Assembly (NCBI GenBank): GCA_021786265.1
Contig: JAJYNP010000220.1
Coordinates: 1-13,909, forward strand
DNA: 13,909 nucleotides
DNA from: Chloroflexota bacterium
Lineage (GTDB): Bacteria > Chloroflexota > Limnocylindria > Limnocylindrales > CSP1-4
Reading direction: 5' to 3'
The notes beneath the pieces were generated by a model that ran no database searches, had not been told where the DNA came from, and saw nothing but the letters and a program-made list of their open reading frames with translations. The translations under genes and the position numbers were made by a program. Below, one piece after another: positions 6,010-13,856 of the stretch (position 1 is the stretch's first letter; the number at the start of each line of letters is the position of its first letter).

Positions 6010-6534
6010 ATGAACCCGCTCCCGGGATTCCTTCCCGGTGTGGCGGCCTCCTTCGTTGTCGGCGCGGTGTCGAGCGGGCGCGCCGCGCGGGCCCTCGGGG
6101 GGGCGCGAGCGGTGGCCTTCGGGTTGGTGCTGTTCGCGGGGATCATCGCGTCGGCGACGTTGACCCCCTACACGGGGGCGGCACCGGGGTCGCAGCATCC
6201 CGGGACCTGCGACTTCACCCGTATTGGCCCCGCCTCGATGCAGGACCTGCTGAGGGTCGGCGACGTCAGCGGGAACGTCCTGCTGTTCGTGCCGCTCGGA
6301 GTCTGTCTCGCGCTCCTCCCTCGGTCCCGGTCGAAGGCGACCCTGATCGTCGCAGCGGTCGCATTCCCATTCCTGATCGAGGGGACGCAGCTGCTCGTGC
6401 CGATGCTCTCGCGACAGTGTGAGTCGGCGGACATCGTGGACAACCTGACGGGACTGTTCGCCGGCCTCGCCCTCGGGGCCCTCGCCAGGTTGCTCTTCAC
6501 CCGCGTCTCGACCCGTTCGGACCTCCGCGACTGA
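6010..6534 (+). CDS. VanZ-family membrane protein
   Basis: The 174-residue protein has about four to five membrane segments (around residues 8-20, 33-51, 90-105, 110-125 and 145-163). It carries the VanZ pattern: GNVLLFVPLG (about 88-97), then IEGTQLLVP and a conserved Arg followed by D-x-x-DN-x-x-G (ESADIVDNLTGLFAG, about 138-152). VanZ of enterococci gives low-level teicoplanin resistance, but most members have no known role and occur near envelope genes. Here it sits next to a surface-polysaccharide locus, so an envelope-related role is the fair inference and resistance should not be assumed. ATG 6010 is the first usable start in frame; a ten-codon open frame beginning at ATG 5981 right behind GGAGG ends in TGA overlapping this ATG. 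The gene converges on the deacetylase-like gene with 103 bp between them, in which I see no clear terminator. Confidence 0.75.
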   Translation: MNPLPGFLPGVAASFVVGAVSSGRAARALGGARAVAFGLVLFAGIIASATLTPYTGAAPGSQHPGTCDFTRIGPASMQDLLRVGDVSGNVLLFVPLGVCLALLPRSRSKATLIVAAVAFPFLIEGTQLLVPMLSRQCESADIVDNLTGLFAGLALGALARLLFTRVSTRSDLRD

Positions 6535-6637
6535 AGGCGTCAGGGAGCTCTCGACGGGTCGCGCAGGGCACCACTCCGATCCTGTCGACATGCTCCCCGT
6601 CGGCGTCGGGCATGGTTCACGAATCCCGCCGGCCTCA

Positions 6638-8173
6638 TCACGACCCGGAGAGCGCCTCGACGAGTTCGCGGTAGTGGCGTCGCATGCGGGGCTCCGGCAA
6701 CGTGCTGTTGTGATAGAGCACCACGGCTTCGCCGCCGTGGCGGCGACACACGTCGACGATTCCCCGGGCCTTGGCCGCGGCTTCGTCAGCGCCAAGGTGC
6801 ATGTACTCGAGCAGCGTCGCGTCCATGACGAGAAGCGGTCGCTCCCGGATGCCGAGGCGCCTCCGCTCGACGAGATCGAAGACCGGGTACTCGCGGCACG
6901 TGCCGGCGCGAAAGCCGATCCGCTCCGCGAACCCGAGCGTCGAGTCGTGCGCGAACCCCGTCGAGGCCTGGCAGCGCCACGTCAGTGGGTTGTCGAAGCG
7001 CAGGAAGTGCTGCCGCACGCCCCACGCCGGCTGCTCGAAACCTGCGGCGCGGCACGCCGCTCGAAGCGCGTCGAGCTCCATCCGCATCCGCTCGCCGGAC
7101 TTGAAGCTTGCGTAGCTCCCGTGGAGGCCCACCTCGTGGCCGCGCTGGTGGATGTGCCTCAGGAGATCCGTGAACCGAGGTCCGGAGAGCCGGTAACGAA
7201 AGTCAGGATCGCCGGGGACGTTGCCCGCCATCACGTAGAACGTGCTGGTCAGGCCGTGGCGCTCGCTCACGCCCATGAGGAAGTCGAACGTGTCGAGCGG
7301 GTCGCGGTCGACGCGGTCGTGACGTGCGTCCACGATCGCGAGCACGCGCCGGGCGGCAAGGGTCGCGTCATGCCGGTGGAAGACGTCGCCGACCACGGAT
7401 CGCGCGGCGCTCCCGATCGTCTGGCCCACCGCGGTCCAGGGTCGGTCGATGTCATGCGTCAGCCGGAGGCGGAAGGCGGCCGGCCGCCGCGCCAGCGCCG
7501 GCCAGAGCGTGTGGATCGCCGTCCAGAGCAGGTCGACGTACTCGTCCGCGAGGGGACGCTCGAGGAATCCGGCGCGGTCGCAGAGGGAGGCACCGGCGGG
7601 GAACCTCCCGTGCCGGTCATGCACCGGGTTCGCCACCTCCTCGTACCGCGTGAGCAGGAAGAAGACGCCGCCGAACACGTCCACCGAGAGCTCGAGCCCG
7701 TCCCCGGTGCGCACCAGGGGGCTCCCCGACGAGCCGGGCCTCCCGAACAGGACCGGCACTTGACCTCTCGGACCATGCCGCCGGGCGGGGCCATCCGCAT
7801 CACGGACCGTATCGAGCGCGACGCCTGCCAACGGCAGGGTAGGCATCGACGACTGTGTCAGCCAGGCGCCGGTGTCCGTCGCAAAGAGCCCGTCCGGCAG
7901 GGTGAGCTCGCGGTTCACTGGATCCCCTGCGACTCGGATCGACACGGACCGTCGATCGTCGAACTCGAGCTCGTAGGCGAGACCGAGCCATTCCGACAGC
8001 ACCACGTCGAAGACGTACCGGCGCTCCTCGGCGTACGTGCCGGCGGTGCGGACGAGGAGCACCGGCGGGACCGCCGGGGCGTCCGCATCCTGGGGCACGG
8101 TCGCCGGCCCGCCCCCTGGGGCGGTCACGGGTGGCGCCTGCAGGTCGGTCGGCGGGTCCTGCACGGCGCTCAC
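6638..8173 (-). CDS. Polysaccharide deacetylase-like protein (NodB-type domain with DUF7033-like N-terminal part)
   Basis: The 511-residue protein has a Pro/Ala-rich start (1-37). A domain at about 38-220, with SVDVFGGVFFLLTRYEE at 163-179, resembles the region found before the catalytic part of this family. The NodB-type carbohydrate esterase domain runs from about 234 to the end. Metal-site motifs are LTHDID (His240, Asp241, Asp243) and GHEVGLHGSY (His346, His351); FAHDSTLGF around Asp410 and VVLYHNS with His488 match the later motifs. Such enzymes remove N- or O-acetyl groups from glycans, though many family members in glycan clusters have no proven activity. There is no clear signal peptide, so it may act in the cytoplasm or be exported in another way. 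The GTG start at 8173 overlaps the flippase stop in a GTGA arrangement, so the two are translationally coupled. Confidence 0.8.
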   Translation of the reverse strand: MSAVQDPPTDLQAPPVTAPGGGPATVPQDADAPAVPPVLLVRTAGTYAEERRYVFDVVLSEWLGLAYELEFDDRRSVSIRVAGDPVNRELTLPDGLFATDTGAWLTQSSMPTLPLAGVALDTVRDADGPARRHGPRGQVPVLFGRPGSSGSPLVRTGDGLELSVDVFGGVFFLLTRYEEVANPVHDRHGRFPAGASLCDRAGFLERPLADEYVDLLWTAIHTLWPALARRPAAFRLRLTHDIDRPWTAVGQTIGSAARSVVGDVFHRHDATLAARRVLAIVDARHDRVDRDPLDTFDFLMGVSERHGLTSTFYVMAGNVPGDPDFRYRLSGPRFTDLLRHIHQRGHEVGLHGSYASFKSGERMRMELDALRAACRAAGFEQPAWGVRQHFLRFDNPLTWRCQASTGFAHDSTLGFAERIGFRAGTCREYPVFDLVERRRLGIRERPLLVMDATLLEYMHLGADEAAAKARGIVDVCRRHGGEAVVLYHNSTLPEPRMRRHYRELVEALSGS

Positions 8174-9531
8174 ACGACCGTCGGCGGGGGACCGCTGATC
8201 GGGTCGGGGCCCGGAGTGGGAAGCGCCAGGGCCTCGCGGACGCGGCCGCGGATCGCATACCAGGACACGCCGCCGTACAGCACATACGTCACGCAGCGTG
8301 CCGCGCTGAGCAGGACGATCGACCAGACCGGCGAGAGGTGCAGCATCGCCGCCAGCGGGACCGCGCCGGCGATCAGGCCGCAGCGGACGACTTCCCGGGC
8401 CAGCTGCAGATCCTGCCGCTCGATCACGTAGAGCACGTCGCCGGTCGCGGTCATCACGAACTCCAGGAAATAGGAAGCGGTGAGGATGGCCACGAACAGG
8501 CCGGCCTCCCGCCACCCGTGCCCGAACACCGGCTCGGCCAGGAATGGGGCGGCGATGCCGAGGATGATCGCAGGGCCCACGGATGAACGTGCGAGCCAGC
8601 CAGTGGTCCGCCCGAAGAGGCGCTGGATGGCCGCCGGCTGCGTGTGCACGAGTCTGGCCGCGTCGGCAACGAACACCTGCCCGACCGATCCTGCGACGAG
8701 GGTCAGGGGAGCGGCACACACCCGGGCGGCGAGGGCGTACTCGCCTCCCACCGTCGCCCCGTACAGAGCGACCAGCGCCAGCAGCGGCACCTGGAGTCCA
8801 AGCGCCGCGAGCAGCGCGGACCAGCTCGAGAAGATGGGGAAGCGACGGTATCTCGCCGCCGCCTGTACGATGCCGGACCACGACACGAGCCTGAACGACG
8901 ACGCGTGGGACCGCCAGGCCGCCCGGGCCAGTCGACTGGAACCGGTGATGCGTCCCGCGACATCACCAATGAACAGGCCCGGCGCGCCGAGCGCCACCGC
9001 CCCGAGGCCGATCTGGGCTCCGACGAGGGCGATGCTCTGGGTCATGCGGGTTGCCGCGATCTCGTAGAACGTCTTGGTCCGGACCGCCCAGTTGGTGAGA
9101 GCCGAAACGATGCCGGCGCCGAGCTGGCCCAGGGCCATGAGCGGGATGTAGGGGGCCAGGACGGAAGCTCCGAACACCGAGAGCAGGTTGTGGCCGATCA
9201 TCATCAGCGCCACGGCCGTCGCCAGGCTCAGTGTCACCGCGGACAGCAGCGACAGCGCGAGCACGTTGGCCGCCATAACGTCGGTCTCCGGCAGCGGCAC
9301 CGCGAACTCGTAGCGCAGGCAGGTGATCGTGACGAGCACTGCCAGGATCGAGGTCGCGACAGAGTAGACGCCGTAGTCGGCCGGCAGATACAGGCGGGTC
9401 AGGATCGGTGAGCTGGCGATCACGATGACCTGCGCGGTGCCTGTGCCGGCCACGAGAGTCAGCACGCCGCGACCGAACTCCCCGCGGGGGAGGACACTGT
9501 CGAGCCGGCGCCTGATCCTCGTCGTCGCCAT
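8170..9531 (-). CDS. Wzx-like polysaccharide/lipid-linked oligosaccharide flippase
   Basis: The 453-residue protein is hydrophobic nearly throughout, with about 12 membrane segments, the layout of the MOP (MATE/Wzx/MurJ) exporter superfamily. The N-terminal block GVLTLVAGTGTAQVIVIASS, then SPILTRLYLPADYGVYS at about residues 40-56 and LRYEFAVPLPETD near 71-83, is typical of Wzx-type polysaccharide biosynthesis proteins. These move undecaprenyl-linked repeat units from the inner to the outer leaflet of the cytoplasmic membrane. The ATG at 9531 has only a weak GGGGAA ribosome-binding site. It is the first gene of a two-gene minus-strand operon with the deacetylase-like gene and is divergent from the polymerase-like gene, so export and polymerisation genes share one control region. 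Confidence 0.87.
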   Translation of the reverse strand: MATTRIRRRLDSVLPRGEFGRGVLTLVAGTGTAQVIVIASSPILTRLYLPADYGVYSVATSILAVLVTITCLRYEFAVPLPETDVMAANVLALSLLSAVTLSLATAVALMMIGHNLLSVFGASVLAPYIPLMALGQLGAGIVSALTNWAVRTKTFYEIAATRMTQSIALVGAQIGLGAVALGAPGLFIGDVAGRITGSSRLARAAWRSHASSFRLVSWSGIVQAAARYRRFPIFSSWSALLAALGLQVPLLALVALYGATVGGEYALAARVCAAPLTLVAGSVGQVFVADAARLVHTQPAAIQRLFGRTTGWLARSSVGPAIILGIAAPFLAEPVFGHGWREAGLFVAILTASYFLEFVMTATGDVLYVIERQDLQLAREVVRCGLIAGAVPLAAMLHLSPVWSIVLLSAARCVTYVLYGGVSWYAIRGRVREALALPTPGPDPISGPPPTVV

Positions 9532-9726
9532 GATGGTTCCCCGCAGGGGCCCGGAGGCGCGGTGGGAAGGATGAGCGACCGTGCGATTCGGGCCTTGCCC
9601 CCCGGTACAGTATGACTACGCTCAACCGCAGTGCGCAGCCGATTCCGGCGGCGGTCCGTCTGATGAGCCGGCGCCGGAATCGGTACCACTGACGACGATC
9701 GAATCGGTTGTCGAGGCGATGGTGGC
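9532..9726. promoter_or_regulatory. Divergent control region of the polysaccharide locus
   Basis: The 195-bp gap between the flippase and polymerase genes must hold both promoters. I could not fix a clean -35/-10 pair on either strand; CATACT/TACTGT on the minus strand near 9607-9614 is the best -10 candidate and lacks a matching -35. The region also contains a perfect 12-bp inverted repeat, listed separately. Confidence 0.5.
9639..9683. repeat. Perfect 12-bp inverted repeat, 21-bp spacer
   Basis: CCGATTCCGGCG at 9639-9650 is matched by its exact complement CGCCGGAATCGG at 9672-9683. Because the two flanking genes diverge, a shared transcription terminator is not expected at this place. A regulator-binding site or a structured 5' leader of the polymerase mRNA is more likely. 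The polymerase ATG is 43 bp downstream of the right arm. Confidence 0.75.
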
Positions 9727-11190
9727 ATGAGGGTGGCCCTCGATCCGACCTGGAGCCGCGGCGCGGTCGCTCGCGCGGCGGCTCAGGGCGCCGTCACGCT
9801 CCTGTGGGCACTCCTGCTCGGGGCGATCTCTGCCGCCGTCGTGACGCTGGCCGGACCGGAGGGCGCGCTCCTGCTCGTGCTGGCGCTTGTCGCGACGTTC
9901 GCAGCCGTGCGCATGCCGGGCGCCGTACTTGCCGCCCTGGTCCTGGTGCCGTTCTACAAGGCGGCGATCCAGCCGTACATCCCGGTCGACATCACTGCGG
10001 TGCTCGCCGGTCTCAACGCGCTCCAGGTCATCCCGGTGCTGCGCGACCATCGGCCGCGGTCCTGGTCGAACGCCGGGTTGGTCCTGTGGTGCGCTTTTGG
10101 CCTGCTCCTGCTCGCCGGGGTCCTCTATGCGCCGGATCAGCAGCTCGCTTTGGGGGCGGTGGCAGGGTTCTGGGGCCTCGTGATCGTGCCGGTCACGCCT
10201 GCCGCCCTGCGGTGCGCCTCCGACCCGCGCCATGTCCGTCAATTCCTGTGGACGGTCTTCATCGTCGGTGTCGTCGTGGTCATCCTGGGGCTGATCCAGC
10301 TGCTCGACGGAGCGTCTACGGGCGGCGCGCCACTCGTTGTCCTCGGATCGAACACGATCGCGGTCGGTCGTGCGGCCCTGCTCGTACCGCTCCTCGGTCT
10401 GACCTTCGTCCTCCGGTCACGCACCGCGGTCGCCCGCGTGTCCATGGCCATCCTCACTCCGGCGGCATTCATCGTCGCGGTCGCGTCTGGGTCGCGGGGC
10501 CCCCTGCTCGTCCTCCTGGCGCTCGGCGGGTTGGGGCTGCTCGACTACATTGCCCGACCTCACCGCACGGACTGGAGGCTCGCGACCGTGCTGGGAGGCG
10601 CCGCTCTCGCCACCCTCCTCGTGACGATGGGCTCGGGGCTGCTGCCGGTTCAGTCGGTCCAGCGGTTCGCCATCTTCGCGGGCTTCGTCGAGGGAGCGGT
10701 GTCATCGACGCCAGTGACGTCGGCTGCGGACACGTCGTCCGCGGCGCGCATCGAGCTCTTCGGGGTCGCCCTGACGATGTTCGAAGAACGGCCCATCCTC
10801 GGCTGGGGCGCGTCGGCGTTCGCCACGATGAGCCCGGCACTCCTGGGCACCCCTGCGGGTGATTCGTACCCGCACAACGCCGTGCTCCAGGTCGCCGCCG
10901 AATCCGGGCTGGTCGGGCTCTTCCTGGTGATCGGTCTGGTGTCGCTTGCCCTGACCCGACGGCTGCCGCGCGGTCCGGCGGGGATCGTCCGCCTCCTGTT
11001 CCTGTTCTTCTTCCTCAACGCGATGGTGAGCGGCGACATCCTCGAGGACCGGATGACGTGGGCGCTGCTGATGCTCCTGCTCGTTGCCGATGCCGTGCCC
11101 GCCTCCGAGGAGGACCCAGCCCTCGTGCCGGTGCTCACGCCCACGAGATCCCCGGGTTCAAGACATTCGTCGAGGTGGATCCGTGCCTGA
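9727..11190 (+). CDS. O-antigen ligase/polymerase (Wzy/WaaL)-like membrane protein
   Basis: The 487-residue protein has about ten to twelve membrane segments and one larger outside loop at about residues 300-380. Features of the O-antigen ligase/polymerase family are SGSRGP (254-259) at a membrane edge, an Arg-led helix with ERPILGWG (354-361), then YPHN (381-384) and LQVAAESGLVGL (387-398) just before the last membrane segments. Family members use undecaprenyl-linked glycans on the outer face of the membrane, either joining repeat units (Wzy) or transferring chains to an acceptor (WaaL). Sequence alone does not separate these; the flippase next door makes a Wzx/Wzy pathway plausible. The last 30 residues are polar. 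Its end overlaps the glycosyltransferase start by 8 bp. Confidence 0.85.
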   Translation: MRVALDPTWSRGAVARAAAQGAVTLLWALLLGAISAAVVTLAGPEGALLLVLALVATFAAVRMPGAVLAALVLVPFYKAAIQPYIPVDITAVLAGLNALQVIPVLRDHRPRSWSNAGLVLWCAFGLLLLAGVLYAPDQQLALGAVAGFWGLVIVPVTPAALRCASDPRHVRQFLWTVFIVGVVVVILGLIQLLDGASTGGAPLVVLGSNTIAVGRAALLVPLLGLTFVLRSRTAVARVSMAILTPAAFIVAVASGSRGPLLVLLALGGLGLLDYIARPHRTDWRLATVLGGAALATLLVTMGSGLLPVQSVQRFAIFAGFVEGAVSSTPVTSAADTSSAARIELFGVALTMFEERPILGWGASAFATMSPALLGTPAGDSYPHNAVLQVAAESGLVGLFLVIGLVSLALTRRLPRGPAGIVRLLFLFFFLNAMVSGDILEDRMTWALLMLLLVADAVPASEEDPALVPVLTPTRSPGSRHSSRWIRA

Positions 11191-12472
11191 GATCCCGGAG
11201 CGTGGCGGCGCGCCCACGGTGGGCATGGCGGTGTACGGTGACATCACCTACGACAGTCGCGTCCGGCGCGAGGCGGCCACACTCGCGCGGGCGGGGTATC
11301 GCGTGTGTCTCGTGTGCCTTGGCGACGATAGCAAGCCGGGCAGCCTGCCCGGGGAGGTGCACGTCGTCGTGCGTCGTCCCACCCGGACCGCAGTGGTTCC
11401 GCGTTCTCCGAACCCATACCGAGAGGGCACGGGCGGACCGATCGACCTGGCCGTCCGCCGCCTGCAGTGGCTCGGGGGGTACGCTGCAAACGTGCGGGCG
11501 TGGGGGCGGTCCGTCAGCACCGCCTGCGGTCCCGTCGATCTCTGGCATCTGCATGATCTGACGGCCCTGGCCGCCGTCCTCCCGACGCTCGGATTGGACG
11601 TCCCTGTCGTCTACGACGCGCACGAGCTGTTCCTCGAGGCCGGGACCGCAGCCCGGCTCCCGGGAGTGCTCCGTCGCCTCATGCGCGCGTACGAGCGCCG
11701 CCTGGTGGCGAGGGTGTCGGCAGTCGTCACGGTGAACGAGGGGCTGGCGGAGGTCCTCCGGCGCCGATACGGGCCGCGCAGGATCGCGGTCGTCCACAAC
11801 TGCCCGGACCTCTGGGATCCTCCTGAGTCCAGGCCGACCCTCGTGCGGGACGCGACGGGGATCTCGCCGGAGACGCCCGTGATCCTGTACCACGGGAGCC
11901 TGGGCGACCACCGCGGGATCGAGCAACTGGTGGAGGCATTGGAGCGCCCGGGCCTTGAGCATGCGCACCTTGTCCTCCTCGGCTACGGCGAGCGGCACGC
12001 GCAGTACGTCGAACTGGCCGGCGATCCCCGGTGGGGCGGGCGGGTCCATGTCCTCGACCCGGTCGCCCCGGAGGAGCTCCTGTCGTGGGTGGCATCCGCG
12101 GACGTGGGCGGAATGCCGATCCAGCGATCGACGCTCAACCACTACCTCTCGACCCCGAACAAGCTGTTCGAATGCCTCGCCGCCGGCACTCCGGTGGTGG
12201 CAAGCAACTTCCCGGCGATGAGAACGATCGTGACGGCCGGCCCCGCCGGCCCGCTCGGCGCCCTCTGCGATCCCGCCAGCGTCGATGACGTCGTCGCCGC
12301 CCTTCGGTGCGTCCTGGACCTGGGATCGTCCGACGCGGCGGCGATGCGCGCGCGCTGCGCGTCCGCGGCACGCGAACGCTGGAACTGGGAGCACGAGTCG
12401 GGCGCGCTGACCGGGCTCTACGAGGAGCTGCTCTCCGGGTCGCGGGTCGCGGCCACGGCGGTCAGTGAATGA
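11183..12472 (+). CDS. Glycosyltransferase family 4 (GT-B fold)
   Basis: The 429-residue protein is a retaining GT-B glycosyltransferase, by family membership. The N-terminal Rossmann half has DITYDSRVRREAATLARAGY (20-39), WHLHD (121-125) and VVYDAHELF (142-150). The C-terminal nucleotide-sugar half has ILYHGSLGDHRGIEQLVEA (234-252), LVLLGYGE and PNKLFECLAAGTPVVAS (325-341), the GT4 region that contacts the donor diphosphate and sugar. It would add a sugar to a lipid-linked glycan on the cytoplasmic side; donor and acceptor are unknown. The GTG at 11183 was chosen because it overlaps the polymerase stop by 8 bp, has a purine-rich GAGGTGG about 5 nt upstream, and is the start closest to the conserved domain. 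The earlier in-frame start at 11084 would overlap the polymerase by more than 100 bp. Confidence 0.87.
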   Translation: MPEIPERGGAPTVGMAVYGDITYDSRVRREAATLARAGYRVCLVCLGDDSKPGSLPGEVHVVVRRPTRTAVVPRSPNPYREGTGGPIDLAVRRLQWLGGYAANVRAWGRSVSTACGPVDLWHLHDLTALAAVLPTLGLDVPVVYDAHELFLEAGTAARLPGVLRRLMRAYERRLVARVSAVVTVNEGLAEVLRRRYGPRRIAVVHNCPDLWDPPESRPTLVRDATGISPETPVILYHGSLGDHRGIEQLVEALERPGLEHAHLVLLGYGERHAQYVELAGDPRWGGRVHVLDPVAPEELLSWVASADVGGMPIQRSTLNHYLSTPNKLFECLAAGTPVVASNFPAMRTIVTAGPAGPLGALCDPASVDDVVAALRCVLDLGSSDAAAMRARCASAARERWNWEHESGALTGLYEELLSGSRVAATAVSE

Positions 12473-13775
12473 CGACCCGGTTGTGAGGACCCGGGCCGAC
12501 CTCCACATTCTTGGTCAGTACCGAGGCCGCCTCCTTCGTGCCGGGATCGAAGGTGTTCCCCGAGATCGTCCCCGTGTTGTAATCGACGTGCACGTAGACG
12601 CCGTAGGCGTAGGGGAGGGCCTCGCTCCACGGCGCCCGGATGAGGTTGCCCGTGATCGTGAGGTCGTAGTTGTTCACGTACGGGCTGATCGCCGAGGGGC
12701 TCGCCTCGACGATCACATTGTTCGTGATCCTGAGCCCGCTCGTGTCTCGGGTCAGGATCGCGGCCGAGTCCCCGTTGGACTGGTCCCCGTAACCGGTGAT
12801 CCGGTTGCTGTCGATCACGCCGCCGGTCGCGAGCTCGGTCGAGCCGCCGCCGGTCTCACTGCCCCCGCTGGCGCCCTGGAAGTAGATCGCGGCGTCCATG
12901 GAGCCGTCCGAGACGTCGCTCGCGATGGTGTTGTCGACCACGACCACGTCCAGCGGGGCGTACGCGTCGGGCCCGCCGGAGACGTCGACCGAGGCCCCCA
13001 CCATGATGGGATTGCGGACGCGCCGGATGGTGTTGCCGATGAATTGGATCCGTTCCCCGCCGTGGGTGTCCAGGCCCTCCCAGTGCGGGATGTCCTCCAC
13101 CGTGTTGCCCTCGACGACGACATCGCTCGATCTCGGCGCGATCCCCAGGCCACCAGTGCGCCGGCTGAGGTAGATCCCGTAGGCGTTGCCGGTGCCCGTG
13201 ACGTCGCGGACGTGGTTGCCGACGATGTGGCCGCTCCGCACCGAATAGCAGCCGATCCCAGCGTAGAAGACGTCGGAGATGTCGTTGTCCGAGAACGTGA
13301 AATCCTCGACCAGCGTAGCGTGGATCGCCTCGCCATCCCAGGCCGTGAGCGTGTTGTCCGAGAGCGTGATGTCCGTCAGGTACGAGGACGCGGTCGGTCC
13401 CCGTATCTCGATGCCGTAGCGCCGCTCGTCGCTCGTGGCGCCCGAGCCCCGCAGCAGCATCCCGGAGATGGATACGTGCGAGCTGGTGATCAGGAGGCCG
13501 CCGGCAGGCGCGCTGACCGCGCCGCCACGGATCGTGATCGGTCGGGAGATCAATGCCGGCAGAGCAGCGACGTAGGAACAGCCCGCGAGATCCAGCGTTC
13601 CGCCGGTCGGCGTGCCGTCGATACGATCCTGGAGCGAGCCGCAGGGGGTGGGGACACGCGCACCGGGAGCGGCACTCGGCGTCACGGCGCCCGAGGGGAT
13701 CATGCGGGCGCCGACGAGCAACAGGACCCCCACCAGTGCCAGGATCGTGATCGCGGCCCGCGATCTCGCCCTCAT
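12462..13775 (-). CDS. Secreted right-handed parallel beta-helix protein
   Basis: The 437-residue protein has a basic start and hydrophobic segment (about residues 7-24), a signal peptide or membrane anchor, followed by a Pro/Ala/Ser-rich linker. The pectate-lyase-like superhelix begins at CGSLQDRIDGTPTGGTLDL (45-63). About eleven coils follow, each with an Asn-rich turn such as TLSDNTL, FSDNDI, IVGNHV, VEGNTV, FIGNTI, VVDNTI, IDSNRI, ITNNVI, ITGNLI and ISGNTF. This fold is shared by polysaccharide lyases, C5-epimerases and phage tailspikes. A GLDTHGG motif at 234-240 could mark a functional groove, but no catalytic set can be identified, so lyase, epimerase or simple binding are all open. 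Its stop codon overlaps the end of the convergent glycosyltransferase gene by 11 bp. Confidence 0.85.
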   Translation of the reverse strand: MRARSRAAITILALVGVLLLVGARMIPSGAVTPSAAPGARVPTPCGSLQDRIDGTPTGGTLDLAGCSYVAALPALISRPITIRGGAVSAPAGGLLITSSHVSISGMLLRGSGATSDERRYGIEIRGPTASSYLTDITLSDNTLTAWDGEAIHATLVEDFTFSDNDISDVFYAGIGCYSVRSGHIVGNHVRDVTGTGNAYGIYLSRRTGGLGIAPRSSDVVVEGNTVEDIPHWEGLDTHGGERIQFIGNTIRRVRNPIMVGASVDVSGGPDAYAPLDVVVVDNTIASDVSDGSMDAAIYFQGASGGSETGGGSTELATGGVIDSNRITGYGDQSNGDSAAILTRDTSGLRITNNVIVEASPSAISPYVNNYDLTITGNLIRAPWSEALPYAYGVYVHVDYNTGTISGNTFDPGTKEAASVLTKNVEVGPGPHNRVVIH

Positions 13776-13781
13776 GCGGAC

Positions 13782-13809
13782 AGGATAGGTCCTGCTGATC
13801 CCCGGTCAC
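13782..13809 (-). promoter_or_regulatory. Predicted leaderless promoter of the beta-helix gene
   Basis: Reading the minus strand, GTGACC (13809-13804) and TATCCT (13787-13782) are 16 bp apart, and the -10 box is followed after 6 nt by the ATG at 13775. No Shine-Dalgarno sequence fits in that space, so the message should begin at the start codon, as predicted for the antitoxin promoter. Confidence 0.5.
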
Positions 13810-13820
13810 CAGGCGTCTTT

Positions 13821-13856
13821 GTACCCCGTATGCCCGGAGCGCCGCCCGGGGGGTAC
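13821..13856. repeat. Inverted repeat upstream of the beta-helix gene
   Basis: GTACCCC (13821-13827) and GGGGTAC (13850-13856) form exact 7-bp arms around a 22-bp GC-rich centre, just upstream of the predicted promoter of the beta-helix gene. It could be an operator, or part of a terminator for a gene beyond the right edge; too little flanking sequence is available to decide. Confidence 0.45.

Noticed and set aside
6535..6637. Bidirectional terminator between the VanZ-like and deacetylase-like genes
   Set aside because: The 103-bp convergent gap has only short, weak GC-rich complementarity and no T-run on either strand, so a terminator cannot be supported.
6590..8431. 613-residue plus-strand frame opposite the deacetylase-like gene
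   Set aside because: It is Arg/Glu/His-rich antisense sequence; the minus strand has conserved deacetylase motifs and correct coupling to the flippase gene.
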